A stretch of 64,000 nt of DNA from Actinospica robiniae DSM 44927 (GCF_000504285.1 NZ_KI632511.1:4895372-4959371); one strand, 5' to 3'. Positions 1 through 8,738 are shown, numbered from the stretch's first letter. Numbers and translations are program-made. The notes: a model not told the origin generated them from the letters alone.

Positions 1-612
1 ATCTGCATCCTGCTCGCCGGCGCGGAGATCCCCCTGGTCACGCAGTCGGCCCTGGGCAAGCTGCTGTCGATGGGCGTGCCCGGAATCTCCACGATCTTCA
101 TCTCGGTGTTCCTGATCATCTTCGCGGTGACGATCTGGTTCTACCCGGCGTATCGGGTCTTCTCCGGCATCGCGGCCATCATGGTCGCCCTGCTGTCGCT
201 CATCGCCACGAACCTCGGCGGTTTCCTTCTCGGCTTCCTGCTGGCGATGCTCGGCGGGGCCTTCGCGGTGGCCTGGGCACCTCGGGCGCATTACACCGAG
301 GACACCCGCCGGCAGCGGCGGGCCGCCGCCCGGACGCACGCCGCGGACCAGCTGAACCAGAACCCTGAGACATCCGCGGCCGAGCCGGCCGGCGCGACGG
401 CGCCGAGCACCGCCACCGACGAGCAGGCCACCGCGCCGCTCGACACCGCGGCGCCCGCGGCCGAGCCCGCAGAGCCCGCAGAGCCCGCCGCCGAGTCGGC
501 GGACGACGCAGCCGGCCCCGACCACGCCCGCAACACGGAGATCATCGAGCACTACGCCCGCCCGGACGAGGCCGACACGGCACCGTCCGAGCCCGCACCC
601 GAGGAGGAGTGA
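1..612 (+). CDS. DUF6114 membrane protein, 5' end outside window
   Basis: The frame is open from the first base, so the true start lies upstream; 203 residues are visible. Residues 1-95 hold three hydrophobic, Gly-rich segments followed by a basic stretch (residues ~100-115), and then about 90 residues of low-complexity Ala/Glu/Pro. This hydrophobic pattern with the WFYP and GGFLLG motifs fits the actinobacterial DUF6114 family, whose function is unknown. The stop is four bases before the next start, and the ribosome site of that gene lies inside this one, so the two are probably co-translated. In related genomes DUF6114 genes sit beside secreted DUF6230-like proteins, which the downstream secreted protein may parallel. 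Confidence 0.75.
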   Translation: MCILLAGAEIPLVTQSALGKLLSMGVPGISTIFISVFLIIFAVTIWFYPAYRVFSGIAAIMVALLSLIATNLGGFLLGFLLAMLGGAFAVAWAPRAHYTEDTRRQRRAAARTHAADQLNQNPETSAAEPAGATAPSTATDEQATAPLDTAAPAAEPAEPAEPAAESADDAAGPDHARNTEIIEHYARPDEADTAPSEPAPEEE

Positions 613-615
613 GCC

Positions 616-1719
616 ATGGCGTCCACCATGCGCTCCCGCCGTCGGGCCACGGCGATCGCGGTGCCCGGCACCGTCGTCGTGCTTTTGGTGGGAGCCTATG
701 CGGCCGCGCCCGCGCTGGCCGCGTCGACCAGCCCGAGCCTGCCGTTCCCCAGCGTCTGCCCCACCGGGCAGAGCGCGTCCGCGAACGGCGCCGCGTCGAG
801 CGCGCCGAGCGCATCCAGTCCCACGGCGACGCCGACGGCCTCGGCCACGGCCTCCGCCGGCAAGACGACGAGCGAGCCCTCGTCGAAGCCGAAGCCCTCG
901 GACTCGGCCACCCCCGCCCCCACCGCGTCGGCCTCCGCGTCAGCGTCGGAGGCTGCCGCGCCGAACGCCGCGGGCCCGGCGAGCCCGTCCACGAGTGCGT
1001 CGTCGAGCACTGACGGCAACGGCTTCTGGGGCTGGCTCAACGGCGTGTGGACCTGGATCTTCACCGACAGCCCGACGTCCACCGACGACTCGGTGGTCCA
1101 GGACGCCGTCGCGCCGCTCGCCACGGCCCACGCGGTCAACGCCGCGGCCGCCCTCGGCGCGCCGGATGCCGCGTCGGACGCCTCGCCGAACTGCATCTCC
1201 GCCGAGGAGGCCTCGAAGCTGGCCGCCGAGGCGTCGGCGAGCCCGTCCGACGACTTCACCGCGTCCATCCTGCCGTGGGTGATGAAGACCCCTTCCATGA
1301 CGATGTGGAACCTCACGTTCAACGGCGTGAAGTCGATAAAGGTCTGGGATCCGGACTCGAAGTCGTACACCGACGAGAACATCCTCGACTTCACGGCGAG
1401 TTCGATCACGATCACCTCGATGGTGACCTACTCGATCCAGAACGGCCAGACCGTCTTCAACAACGCCGGGTCGGGCACCACCACGACGCTCACCAACCCG
1501 CACCTGATGGTCAAGAGCATGACGGCGGACCTCTACGGCCTGATCGGCCAGACCTACGACCCGGACCACCTGCCGCCGCTGCCGGTCGGGCTGACCGTGC
1601 CGCTGGTGCCGGTCATCTTCACCGACGTGACCACGGTCATCGGCGGCCTGCACACCGACAGCATCACAGTGCCCGGATTCGCCGGCTACTCCTCCGACGG
1701 CGTCGCCTCGCCGCAGTAG
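616..1719 (+). CDS. Secreted protein with Ser/Ala/Pro-rich linker, unknown function
   Basis: 367 residues starting at ATG 616, with GGAGG about ten bases upstream. The N-terminus has a basic region, a hydrophobic core and an ALA|A-type cleavage site near residue 36, so it is exported by Sec or Tat (no clear twin-Arg-Phe motif; RRRA is present). Residues ~37-130 are a Ser/Thr/Ala/Pro linker. Residues ~220-367 look folded and beta-rich, with alternating Thr/Val/Ile and a pattern of WNLTFNGVKS and MTADLYGLIGQ. No catalytic motif is seen. Tight coupling to the DUF6114 gene suggests a shared cell-surface role, which is inference. Confidence 0.7.
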   Translation: MASTMRSRRRATAIAVPGTVVVLLVGAYAAAPALAASTSPSLPFPSVCPTGQSASANGAASSAPSASSPTATPTASATASAGKTTSEPSSKPKPSDSATPAPTASASASASEAAAPNAAGPASPSTSASSSTDGNGFWGWLNGVWTWIFTDSPTSTDDSVVQDAVAPLATAHAVNAAAALGAPDAASDASPNCISAEEASKLAAEASASPSDDFTASILPWVMKTPSMTMWNLTFNGVKSIKVWDPDSKSYTDENILDFTASSITITSMVTYSIQNGQTVFNNAGSGTTTTLTNPHLMVKSMTADLYGLIGQTYDPDHLPPLPVGLTVPLVPVIFTDVTTVIGGLHTDSITVPGFAGYSSDGVASPQ

Positions 1720-1738
1720 CCCCGCACGGCGAAAGCAC

Positions 1739-1775
1739 GGTGCCCGTTGACCGGTCCGACCGGTCAACGGGCACC
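1739..1775. terminator. Bidirectional terminator between convergent genes
   Basis: A perfect 16-bp inverted repeat (arms 1739-1754 and 1760-1775, starting ggtgcccgttgaccgg) with a 5-nt loop lies 20 bases after the secreted-protein stop and 23 bases from the bcp stop on the other strand. Confidence 0.8.
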
Positions 1776-1797
1776 ATGCTGCGCGGGGTGCCGGACG

Positions 1798-2274
1798 TCA
1801 GCCGAGGCCGAGGTCCCGGCGCAGCTTCGCCACGTGCCCGGTGGCGCGGACGTTGTACTGGGCCAGCTCGACCTTCCCCTGCTCGTCCACGACGAAGGTG
1901 GAGCGGATCACGCCGGTGACGGTCTTTCCGTACATCGTCTTCTCGCCGAAGGCGCCGTAGGACCTGAGCACCTCCTTGTCCGGGTCGGACAGCAGCGGGA
2001 AGGTCAGGCCGTCGCGCTCGCGGAACTTCGCGAGCTTCTCCGGCTTGTCCGGCGACAGGCCCAGCACGGCGTAGCCGGCGGCGGCCAGCGACTGCAGCGA
2101 GTCGCGGAAGTCGCAGGCCTGCTTGGTGCAGCCGGGGGTCATCGCGGCCGGATAGACGTAGACGATCACCTTGCGCCCGGCGTAGTCGGCCAGCGAGACC
2201 GGCTTGCCGTCGGCGTCCGGCAGGGTGAAGGCGGGGGCGGGCTCGCCCGGGGTGAGACGGATCGGGTCGCTCAT
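1798..2274 (-). CDS. bcp: Thioredoxin-dependent thiol peroxidase (Bcp/PrxQ)
   Basis: 158 residues, the usual Bcp length. It reduces hydroperoxides with electrons from thioredoxin in the cytoplasm. The peroxidatic site is P42-x3-T46-x2-C49 and the resolving cysteine is C54 (PGCTKQACDFRD), the atypical 2-Cys PrxQ arrangement. The conserved KT(V/Y)xGVxRSTF-like segment near residue 120 is also present. ATG 2274 is preceded by a -10-like TAGATT only six bases away, so the transcript is probably leaderless. The gene converges with the secreted-protein gene and is divergent from the DUF3618 gene. Confidence 0.93.
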   Translation of the reverse strand: MSDPIRLTPGEPAPAFTLPDADGKPVSLADYAGRKVIVYVYPAAMTPGCTKQACDFRDSLQSLAAAGYAVLGLSPDKPEKLAKFRERDGLTFPLLSDPDKEVLRSYGAFGEKTMYGKTVTGVIRSTFVVDEQGKVELAQYNVRATGHVAKLRRDLGLG

Positions 2275-2280
2275 AGCGCC

Positions 2281-2286
2281 AATCTA
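2281..2286 (-). promoter_or_regulatory. -10-like TAGATT of bcp (leaderless)
   Basis: On the minus strand TAGATT ends six bases before ATG 2274, and no Shine-Dalgarno sequence is visible, as in the other leaderless-type starts in this window. Confidence 0.45.
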
Positions 2287-2446
2287 GCCCGCCCGCCCGA
2301 CAGCGACGGCCACCGACAGCCGTCGGCGGCCGGTGACGCCTCGTCGGATCGCGCGCGGACGCCGCGCTTCGGCGGCGCGCCCCCGTGCCCCGCTCGATCG
2401 GCCCAACGGATGTTAGGACGATCACACGGCGGGCACTCGGGGAAGC

Positions 2447-2854
2447 ATGAGCGCCAAGAAGCACGCGTGGACCGGGCCAGGAGCGATCGAGGACGCCGAC
2501 CAGGCGGAGGCCCGCAAGGGCACCGCCGCGGCCAACCCGGTGCTCTCCCTCTCGCCCCAGTCGCAGGCCTCGATGCGACGCGCCGCCGAGAGCAACGGGT
2601 CGGCGGACCACCGCAGCCCGGCTCAGATAGAGGCCGAGATCGAGTACACCAGGGACCGGCTCGCGGTGACCCTGGACGAGCTCACCGAGCGGCTGACCCC
2701 GCGGGCGATGATGCGGCGGACCAACGCCAAGGCGCGCGGCGCGTTCGTCACCCCGCAGGGCGGGGTGCGCAAGGACCGGGCCGCGATCGTCGCCGGGAGC
2801 TTCGTCACCGTCGTCAGCGGCGTGGTCGCGTTGCGGCTGCTGCGCCGGCGCTGA
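2447..2854 (+). CDS. DUF3618 domain protein, single C-terminal membrane segment
   Basis: 135 residues. The central part (residues ~62-90: QIEAEIEYTRDRLAVTLDEL) is the DUF3618 signature, a short helix common in actinobacterial membrane-associated proteins. Residues ~112-131 form one hydrophobic helix ending in a basic LLRRR tail, so the protein is anchored with its N-terminus probably cytoplasmic. GGGGAAGC precedes ATG 2447. It stands alone between bcp (divergent) and the GroES-like gene (same strand, 73 bases on). Function unknown. Confidence 0.75.
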   Translation: MSAKKHAWTGPGAIEDADQAEARKGTAAANPVLSLSPQSQASMRRAAESNGSADHRSPAQIEAEIEYTRDRLAVTLDELTERLTPRAMMRRTNAKARGAFVTPQGGVRKDRAAIVAGSFVTVVSGVVALRLLRRR

Positions 2855-2914
2855 CCCGGGGCCTCGGGGAGCGGCGTCGCGGGCGAAGGCGAGCAGGCTG
2901 CGGCGGTGATGCGC

Positions 2915-2920
2915 TACCGT
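2915..2920 (+). promoter_or_regulatory. -10-like TACCGT of the GroES-like gene
   Basis: TACCGT lies seven bases before GTG 2928 and there is no ribosome binding site in between; leaderless start inferred. Confidence 0.45.
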
Positions 2921-2927
2921 CGAGTCC

Positions 2928-3275
2928 GTGAGCCGCCGTAACCCCGCTTCCGACGAGAAGCTGCCCATCAAGATGCTGCACGACCGCGTGCTCGTGCTGG
3001 CCGACGACGCTGCGGGCGACCGCAAGTCCACCGGCGGCATCCTGATCCCCGCCACCGCTCAGGTGGGCCGGCGGCTCTCCTGGGCGCGGGTGGTCGCGGT
3101 GGGGCAGAACGTGCGGACGGTGGAGGTCGGCGACCGGGTGCTCTACGACCCGGAGGACCGGGCCGAGGTCGAGGTGCGGGCCACGGCCTACGTGCTGCTG
3201 CGCGAACGCGACATCCACGCGGTGGCCGCGGAGCGCCTGAGCGAGTCCGGTGAGGCCACCGGGCTCTACCTCTAG
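2928..3275 (+). CDS. GroES/Cpn10-like protein
   Basis: 115 residues starting at GTG 2928. The Cpn10 fold signature is present: LHDRVLVLADD near residue 17, a mobile-loop-like segment with GGILIPA near residues 35-43, then GxVVAVG and VEVGDRVLYDP. It is longer than true GroES (~100 residues) by a short polar N-terminus and a C-terminal tail. No groEL is adjacent, so it may be a diverged co-chaperonin paralogue rather than the main GroES. The gene is followed 30 bases later by the AI-2E-type permease gene on the same strand. Confidence 0.75.
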   Translation: MSRRNPASDEKLPIKMLHDRVLVLADDAAGDRKSTGGILIPATAQVGRRLSWARVVAVGQNVRTVEVGDRVLYDPEDRAEVEVRATAYVLLRERDIHAVAAERLSESGEATGLYL

Positions 3276-3305
3276 GCGCGGCGGGACCGGGGCAGGGGGA
3301 GACCG

Positions 3306-4472
3306 GTGGACGAGGGCGGGGAGTCCGTGGAGGCGACGCCGAGCATCAGGCTCGAGGCGGTCGAACCCGCGACGACGCAACGGAAAGAGCCGGCACCGCT
3401 CGTCCCGCGCACGCAGCGGGACCAGCGCGACCGGCTGGTGAGCAGCTCCTACTTCACCTACGCCTTCGGGCTGGCGGCCGGCGCGCTCTCGGCCTATCTG
3501 GTGCTGCGGGTCGCCGCGCACGCGGAGTCGGTGCTGGTGCTCGTCCTGCTCTCGCTCTTCTTCGCCGTCTCGCTCAACCCGGTCGTCACCGCGCTCACCC
3601 GGCAGCAGCGGCTGCCGATGCCGCGGTCGGTCGCGGTGCTGCTGGTCGGGCTCGGCATGCTGGCGCTGGTGGCCGGATTCCTCGCGGTGATCGTGCCGCC
3701 GGTGGACCGCGAGGTGACCGCGCTGGTGCACCAGGTCCCGCGGCTGTTCAAGGAGGCGCAGGACCGCTCCACCTGGCTCGGCCGGATGGAGGCGAAGTAC
3801 CACGTCTTCGACAAGGTCGAGACGTCGCTGAACTCCAAGGGCTTCGGCGCCAGCACCCTGACGAACGTGGTCGGCGCGGGCAAGTACGTCCTGGACATGC
3901 TCACCTCCACGCTGGCCGTGGTGGCGCTGACCATCTACTTCCTGGCCGGGCTGCCGAACGTGGTCAACGCGGCCTTCCGCACCGTGCCGGCCTCCCGCCG
4001 CGTCCGGGCCCGGGCGATCGGCGACGAGATCCTCACCCAGGTCGGCCGGTACATGCTCGGCTCGGCGCTCAACGCCAGCATCGCCGGCTTCGCCACCTTC
4101 GTCTGGACGGCGTCGGTCGGCATCCCCTACCCGGCGGCGCTCGGCCTGATGGTGGCCCTGCTGGACATGGTGCCGGTGATCGGCTCCACCATCGGCGGCG
4201 CCATCGTCACCCTGGTGGCGCTCTCCCAGTCCGTGCCGGTGGCCCTCGCGACGCTGGTGTTCTACATCGCCTTCCGGCTCACCGAGGACTACCTGCTGCT
4301 GCCCAAGGTGATGCGGCACGCGGTCGACGTCCCGCCGATCGTGACCGTGGTGGCGGTGCTGATGGGCGGCGCGCTGATGGGCATCATCGGCGCCCTGCTG
4401 GCGATCCCGGTCGCCGCCGCGCTCAAACTGATCGCGCAGGAGATCCTGCTCCCCCGGCTGGAACGGCGCTGA
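3306..4472 (+). CDS. AI-2E family transporter (UPF0118 permease)
   Basis: 388 residues from GTG 3306, with GGGGAGACC just upstream. After a ~50-residue polar N-terminus there are about eight membrane segments in the family layout: two pairs at residues ~55-130, a soluble helical part (residues ~135-195), then four or more segments at residues ~200-380. The C-terminal PxxVTVVAVLxGGxLxGIxGALLAIPVAAALK motif is typical. Members move small solutes, sodium or, in one case, autoinducer-2; the substrate here cannot be told. It ends 250 bases before the next gene. Confidence 0.88.
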   Translation: MDEGGESVEATPSIRLEAVEPATTQRKEPAPLVPRTQRDQRDRLVSSSYFTYAFGLAAGALSAYLVLRVAAHAESVLVLVLLSLFFAVSLNPVVTALTRQQRLPMPRSVAVLLVGLGMLALVAGFLAVIVPPVDREVTALVHQVPRLFKEAQDRSTWLGRMEAKYHVFDKVETSLNSKGFGASTLTNVVGAGKYVLDMLTSTLAVVALTIYFLAGLPNVVNAAFRTVPASRRVRARAIGDEILTQVGRYMLGSALNASIAGFATFVWTASVGIPYPAALGLMVALLDMVPVIGSTIGGAIVTLVALSQSVPVALATLVFYIAFRLTEDYLLLPKVMRHAVDVPPIVTVVAVLMGGALMGIIGALLAIPVAAALKLIAQEILLPRLERR

Positions 4473-4723
4473 CCGGCTTTACACGCCGTTGAACCGTCCT
4501 TTGTGGGACGCTGGAGGGCGCCGACGCGCGCCGAGCCCGCGGAAGGAACGCGGCTTTCGTCGCTGATAGATCCCGTATGAGTGAGCTCGTCCGGGTCAGC
4601 GCGGCGCGGCGCCGACGCGTGATACCCAAGCGAGACAATGAACCAGGGCACTCGGCCACCGGCCAACCTTAGACTTGGACGGTGCTGCAATCTTCAGCAT
4701 ACTGAGCTTGGCACACATGATGG

Positions 4724-6196
4724 ATGAGACTCTTCGTGGTTAATACTGACCTGGTCGTTCTCGGCGCCGGTCCCGCCGGTCTGTCGGCCGCCTGGCGGGC
4801 AGCCCGCCGCGGGCTGAACGTGATCGTCCTCGATCGGGCCGAGGCGGTGGGCGGGATGGCCGCCTCCTTCGACGTCGCCGGGGTCCGGGTCGACTACGGC
4901 AGCCACCGGCTGAACCCGGACATGCCCGGCTACGTGCTCGCCGACCTGCGCTTCCTGCTCGGTGCCGATCTGCAGACCAGGTACCGCGACGGCAAGCTGC
5001 TGCTCGGCGACAAGTGGATCACCTACCCCTTCAAACCGCGCGAGCTGGCCCGGGCGCTGCCCGCGGTGCCGATGGCGCGCGCGGCCTTCGAGGCCATCGG
5101 CACGGCCTGGCGCAAGCCGAAGCAGGAGGAGCAGGCCGACAGCTACGCGGACCTGATGCGGGCCGGCTTCGGCCCGACCCTCTACGACCAGGTCTACGCG
5201 CCCTACGCGCGCAAGCTGTGGGGCGTCGACGGCGGGTACATCGACGCGGAGCAGGCCCGGCGCAAGGCGGGCGCGCCCACCGCGCTCTCGGCGCTGGCCC
5301 GGGCGGTGCGCAACTCGCTCTCGAGCGAGTCGCTGGCCTACTTCTACCCGCGCCGCGGCTTCGGCCAGCTGTGCGAGACCATGGCCGACGCGGCCGTGCA
5401 GGCGGGCGCGCGGCTGCGCCTCGGCAGCGCGGCCGAGCGGATCGAGATCGGCCACAACGAGGTCTCGGTCAAGCTCGGCCGGTCCGAGTACCACTCCGCG
5501 GCGGCCGAACGCACCGGCTGGACCCCCGACCCGTACAGCGACGGCTCCTGGCTGCGGGCCCGGCACGTCTTCTCCACCCTGCCGCTGCCGCTGCTGGCCC
5601 GGATGACCAGCCCCGGCGCCCCGTACGAGGCGGTGGACGCGAGCGGCGACCTGAAGTTCCGGGCCATCGTGCTGGTGTACGTGGTGCACCGGGGCGGGCG
5701 CTGGACCAAGCACGACGTGCACTACATCCCGGGCGGGCGCACCCCGGTCACCCGCATCTCCGAGCCGATGAACCACCGGATCAACCCGGAGGACCCGGAC
5801 GACCGGGACGTGGTCTGCTTCGAGCTGCCCTGCGACATAGGCGACGAGATCTGGAACGCCTCGGACGACGAGCTGGCCGACGTGGTGCGCGAGTGCACCC
5901 GGGAGACCAGACTGCCCGAGCTGAACATGGACTGGGTGCAGGTCAAACGGGTGCGCAACGTCTACCCGGTCTACCACCGCGGCTACAAGGAGCAGCTCTC
6001 GGTGCTCGAGGACTGGGTCGAGCAGCTGCCGCACGTGACCACCTTCGGCCGGCAGGGCCTGTTCACCCCGGACAACACCCACCACGCGATGCTGATGGGC
6101 TACGAGGCGGCCGACGCGCTCGGCGGCGGCGAGTTCGACCGCGAGCACTGGAACGCGGCCCGGGAGCGGTTCACCCGGCACATCGTCGAGACCTGA
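4724..6196 (+). CDS. FAD/NAD(P)-binding amine-oxidase/protoporphyrinogen-oxidase-like protein
   Basis: 490 residues. A dinucleotide-binding GAGPAGLSAAW motif lies at residues ~14-24, followed by an acidic residue at the end of beta-2 (VLDRAE) and the GG(M)AASF motif of the NAD(P)-binding-8/amino-oxidase group. The family includes protoporphyrinogen oxidases, UDP-galactopyranose mutases and desaturases. The substrate region (residues ~200-400) has no diagnostic motif I can assign. Paralogues beside polysaccharide genes are common, but no glycosyltransferase is adjacent here. Alternative starts are GTG 4736 and GTG 4739, which would trim MRLF; ATG 4724 lacks a clear ribosome site. Confidence 0.82.
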   Translation: MRLFVVNTDLVVLGAGPAGLSAAWRAARRGLNVIVLDRAEAVGGMAASFDVAGVRVDYGSHRLNPDMPGYVLADLRFLLGADLQTRYRDGKLLLGDKWITYPFKPRELARALPAVPMARAAFEAIGTAWRKPKQEEQADSYADLMRAGFGPTLYDQVYAPYARKLWGVDGGYIDAEQARRKAGAPTALSALARAVRNSLSSESLAYFYPRRGFGQLCETMADAAVQAGARLRLGSAAERIEIGHNEVSVKLGRSEYHSAAAERTGWTPDPYSDGSWLRARHVFSTLPLPLLARMTSPGAPYEAVDASGDLKFRAIVLVYVVHRGGRWTKHDVHYIPGGRTPVTRISEPMNHRINPEDPDDRDVVCFELPCDIGDEIWNASDDELADVVRECTRETRLPELNMDWVQVKRVRNVYPVYHRGYKEQLSVLEDWVEQLPHVTTFGRQGLFTPDNTHHAMLMGYEAADALGGGEFDREHWNAARERFTRHIVET

Positions 6197-6284
6197 CAGG
6201 GCTGCGGGGTGGCCCGCGCCTGTTCACCGCCGATAGATCCGCTGTTCATCGTTCATTCGCCGCGGTGTGGCAGAAATGGGCGCT

Positions 6285-6899
6285 ATGACGAGGTTCTACC
6301 AGCCGGACCGGATCGACTACGACATGGTCGTCTCCGCGGGTCAGGACGGGCGTCGACTGTGGACCACGGCCGCGGTAGAGGTGGTCGACCCGGCCTCGGT
6401 GCGCAGCGAGGCCGGCGGACCGCTGGACGGCGAGAGTTTCCGGGCGTACGCCGCCGCGGTCGCGCCACGGCTGCGGGACTTCGCGGAACGGCTGGTCGGC
6501 GCGGAGGCCGACTCGACGGCGCTGCGGTACCAGAGCTACCAGCAGGTGCGCAGCATCGTCCGGGACGCCGAGGGGATGATGCTCGCGGAAGTGCGCTGTG
6601 ACGGCTCGGTCACCGTCCTCGGCGAGCTCGACCCGGCGCTGCGCCGCCAGTTCATCGGCATGCTCAACGGCTGGCTCCCGATGACGATCCGCGAGGTGGA
6701 CCGCTACGCCTTCGAGACCGCGGTGACCTCGCTGGTCAAGGCCCGCCGCGTGGTCGACGCGATGCTGCGCGAGGTCATCGGCATCGCGGCCGGCGGTCCC
6801 GAGCCGATGCCCTGGGACCGGGTGGCCGAGGCCGCGGGCACCACGCCCACGGCGCTCACCTCCTGGTTCACCACCCCCGACGAGTTGATCAACTCCTAG
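6285..6899 (+). CDS. Conserved-looking protein of unknown function
   Basis: 204 residues from ATG 6285; GTG 6267 and ATG 6276 are in-frame alternatives. I do not recognise the family. The sequence is soluble and mixed alpha/beta up to residue ~145. The last 45 residues (MPWDRVAEAAGTTPTALTSWF) read like a helix-turn-helix, suggesting DNA binding, but this is weak. Third-position G/C bias supports coding. It follows the FAD protein by 88 bases on the same strand and ends at a strong hairpin shared with the convergent rraA-like gene. Confidence 0.6.
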   Translation: MTRFYQPDRIDYDMVVSAGQDGRRLWTTAAVEVVDPASVRSEAGGPLDGESFRAYAAAVAPRLRDFAERLVGAEADSTALRYQSYQQVRSIVRDAEGMMLAEVRCDGSVTVLGELDPALRRQFIGMLNGWLPMTIREVDRYAFETAVTSLVKARRVVDAMLREVIGIAAGGPEPMPWDRVAEAAGTTPTALTSWFTTPDELINS

Positions 6900-6908
6900 G
6901 CGCGGGCC

Positions 6909-6935
6909 CGATCCCCTTGCCCGGCAAGGGGATCG
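6909..6935. terminator. Bidirectional terminator
   Basis: Perfect inverted repeat with arms 6909-6921 and 6923-6935 (cgatccccttgcc), so the loop opens around cccgg. It starts ten bases after one stop and ends two bases before the stop codon of the opposite gene. Confidence 0.75.
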
Positions 6936-6937
6936 CG

Positions 6938-7630
6938 CTACTCCTCGATCGCGCCGCCGACCCGGCGCAGATGCGCGCGGAAGGTGTACTGCGGATCCCG
7001 CGCCCGCCGCAGCAGGTAATCCTCGAACCCGGTCTGCCGACGCAGCGTGTCCCCGGCCACGATCCGCTCCGCCTGGGCCCGCTCGGTGTCCCGGATTCCG
7101 CGTGCTGCCGACAGGATCCGCTCCGCGTGCTCCGAGGGCACGAACAGCACGCCGTCGTCGTCGGCGAACACGGTCCAGTTCCCGGTCAGCAGATGCGGTC
7201 CGACCCGGGCGCTGTGCAGCGCCTCCGGCTCACGCGGATCCACCCGCAGCGGGCCGAACGGGAACGCGCCGTAACTGAACACGGGCAAGCCGATCGAGAC
7301 CAGTTCCGAGGTGTCCCGGTGCAGGCCCCACACCACGATCCCGGCCACGCCGGCCGCTCGCGCCTCGAGCACGGCGAGGTCGCCGATGCAGGCCTCGTCG
7401 ACGCGGCCGGCGTTGTCGATCACCAGCACGTCGCCGGGCCGGGCCGCGCCGTAAGCCTCGAGGAAGACGTCGACACTGCCGTAGTGCCGCACCGGTAGCA
7501 CCCGCCCGGCCAGCCGCATACCCGTTGTGACCGGCCGGATTCCCAGCGGAGCCACCCGGGCCTGCACGCCGGCCCGCACGCACGCGTCGGCGATGAGCGG
7601 CGTGGAAAGTTCGTCGAACTCGTTCACCAT
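6938..7630 (-). CDS. RraA-like protein (HMG/CHA aldolase family)
   Basis: 230 residues. RraA-family features are [10 protein letters not shown] at the N-terminus, a GRVLPV strand, [12 protein letters not shown] (residues ~84-95), and the GLHRDTSEL motif holding the Arg-Asp pair that binds divalent metal and substrate in class II pyruvate aldolases. The family includes E. coli RraA, an RNase E inhibitor, and 4-hydroxy-4-methyl-2-oxoglutarate aldolases; the length and the HRD motif favour a lyase, but the substrate is unknown. ATG 7630 is preceded seven bases upstream by TACGCT, suggesting leaderless expression. It is divergent from uppP. Confidence 0.85.
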   Translation of the reverse strand: MVNEFDELSTPLIADACVRAGVQARVAPLGIRPVTTGMRLAGRVLPVRHYGSVDVFLEAYGAARPGDVLVIDNAGRVDEACIGDLAVLEARAAGVAGIVVWGLHRDTSELVSIGLPVFSYGAFPFGPLRVDPREPEALHSARVGPHLLTGNWTVFADDDGVLFVPSEHAERILSAARGIRDTERAQAERIVAGDTLRRQTGFEDYLLRRARDPQYTFRAHLRRVGGAIEE

Positions 7631-7637
7631 GGCCGAA

Positions 7638-7643
7638 AGCGTA
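7638..7643 (-). promoter_or_regulatory. -10-like TACGCT of the rraA-like gene
   Basis: Minus-strand TACGCT is seven bases before ATG 7630 with no ribosome site between; leaderless start inferred. Confidence 0.45.
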
Positions 7644-7716
7644 ACGGCGCCGGAATTGGGACGAAGTTGTCGCAGGCCCTACACCGACGGCAAACCGCCG
7701 AGTCCGGCCGACTGAC

Positions 7717-7722
7717 TAAGCT
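7717..7722 (+). promoter_or_regulatory. -10-like TAAGCT of uppP
   Basis: TAAGCT ends six bases before ATG 7729. This supports ATG 7729 over the in-frame TTG at 7723. Confidence 0.45.
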
Positions 7723-7728
7723 TTGGCC

Positions 7729-8706
7729 ATGTCAACGCTGCCCAGTTCGCTGACCACGGTCGAACACTATGCCGAGGCGATAGTCCTCGGCCTGGTCCAA
7801 GGCGTCACCGAGCTCTTCCCGGTCTCCAGCCTGGGTCACTCCGTGCTGATCCCCGCCTACCTCGGCGGGCAATGGGCCAGCGATCTGAGCATGACGAACC
7901 CGAAATCCCCTTACCTGGCGCTGATCGTGGCGCTGCACGTGGCGACGGCGCTGGCCCTGCTGGTCTTCTTCCGGGACGACTGGGTCCGGATCGTGCGCGG
8001 GCTGTTCAGCTCGATCAGGCGCAAGCAGATCCGCACACCCTACGAGAAGTTGGCGTGGCTGCTCGTGTTCGCCACCATCCCGGTGGGCATCGCGGGCGTC
8101 ATCCTGGACAAGCTGCTGCGCACCGACCTCGGCAAGCCGACGTACGCCGGCGCCTTCCTGATGCTCAACGGCCTCATGCTCTACGCCGCGGAGAAGGGCG
8201 GCGCGAAGGGCAAGCAGCGCGGCGGCCGGCGCAAGGGCGTCGGCACCGGCGAGCCGAGCGTGCGCGAGCTGGACAAGTACGGCCGGGAGCTGCCGCCGGA
8301 CATCGCCAGCGACGTGCGCCTGGCCCGGCTGAGCCCGAAGACGGCCATGTCCATCGGCGCGGCCGAGATCGCCGGCCTGTTCCCGGGCCTGAGCCGGTCC
8401 GGCGCCACCATCGTGGCCGGCCTGTTCAAGGGCTTGAGCCGGGACGACGCGGCCCGGTTCGCCTTCCTGCTGGCCACGCCGGTGATCCTGCTGGCCGGCC
8501 TGTACAAGGTGCCCACGCTGATGGAGCCCGAGTACGAGTCCTGGATCGGCCCGGCCCTGGTCGGCTCGGTGGTGGCGTTCATCGCCTCGTACCTGTCGGT
8601 GCGCTTCCTGGTGCGCTACTTCGAGAACCGGTCGCTGATCCCGTTCGCCGTCTACAGCGGCGTGTTCGGGCTGTTCTCGCTGGTGTACTTCGGCGTCGTG
8701 AAGTAG
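7729..8706 (+). CDS. uppP: Undecaprenyl-diphosphatase
   Basis: 325 residues, integral membrane. UppP (BacA) removes a phosphate from undecaprenyl diphosphate to recycle the lipid carrier for peptidoglycan and other envelope polymers. Both family motifs are present: GLVQGVTELFPVSSLGH near residues 23-39 (the E-rich motif) and PGLSRSGATI near residue 222. The loop between them (residues ~155-205) is longer than in E. coli and rich in Lys/Arg/Gly, as in actinobacterial members. It converges with the maltokinase gene; a hairpin separates them. Confidence 0.95.
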   Translation: MSTLPSSLTTVEHYAEAIVLGLVQGVTELFPVSSLGHSVLIPAYLGGQWASDLSMTNPKSPYLALIVALHVATALALLVFFRDDWVRIVRGLFSSIRRKQIRTPYEKLAWLLVFATIPVGIAGVILDKLLRTDLGKPTYAGAFLMLNGLMLYAAEKGGAKGKQRGGRRKGVGTGEPSVRELDKYGRELPPDIASDVRLARLSPKTAMSIGAAEIAGLFPGLSRSGATIVAGLFKGLSRDDAARFAFLLATPVILLAGLYKVPTLMEPEYESWIGPALVGSVVAFIASYLSVRFLVRYFENRSLIPFAVYSGVFGLFSLVYFGVVK

Positions 8707-8711
8707 CCCGG

Positions 8712-8734
8712 GCGGCCGGCGGTGCGCCGGCCGC
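8712..8734. terminator. Bidirectional terminator uppP/maltokinase
   Basis: Perfect 10-bp stem (gcggccggcg, 8712-8721, with 8725-8734) and a gtg loop, five bases after the uppP stop and four before the maltokinase stop. Confidence 0.75.
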
Positions 8735-8738
8735 GGAC

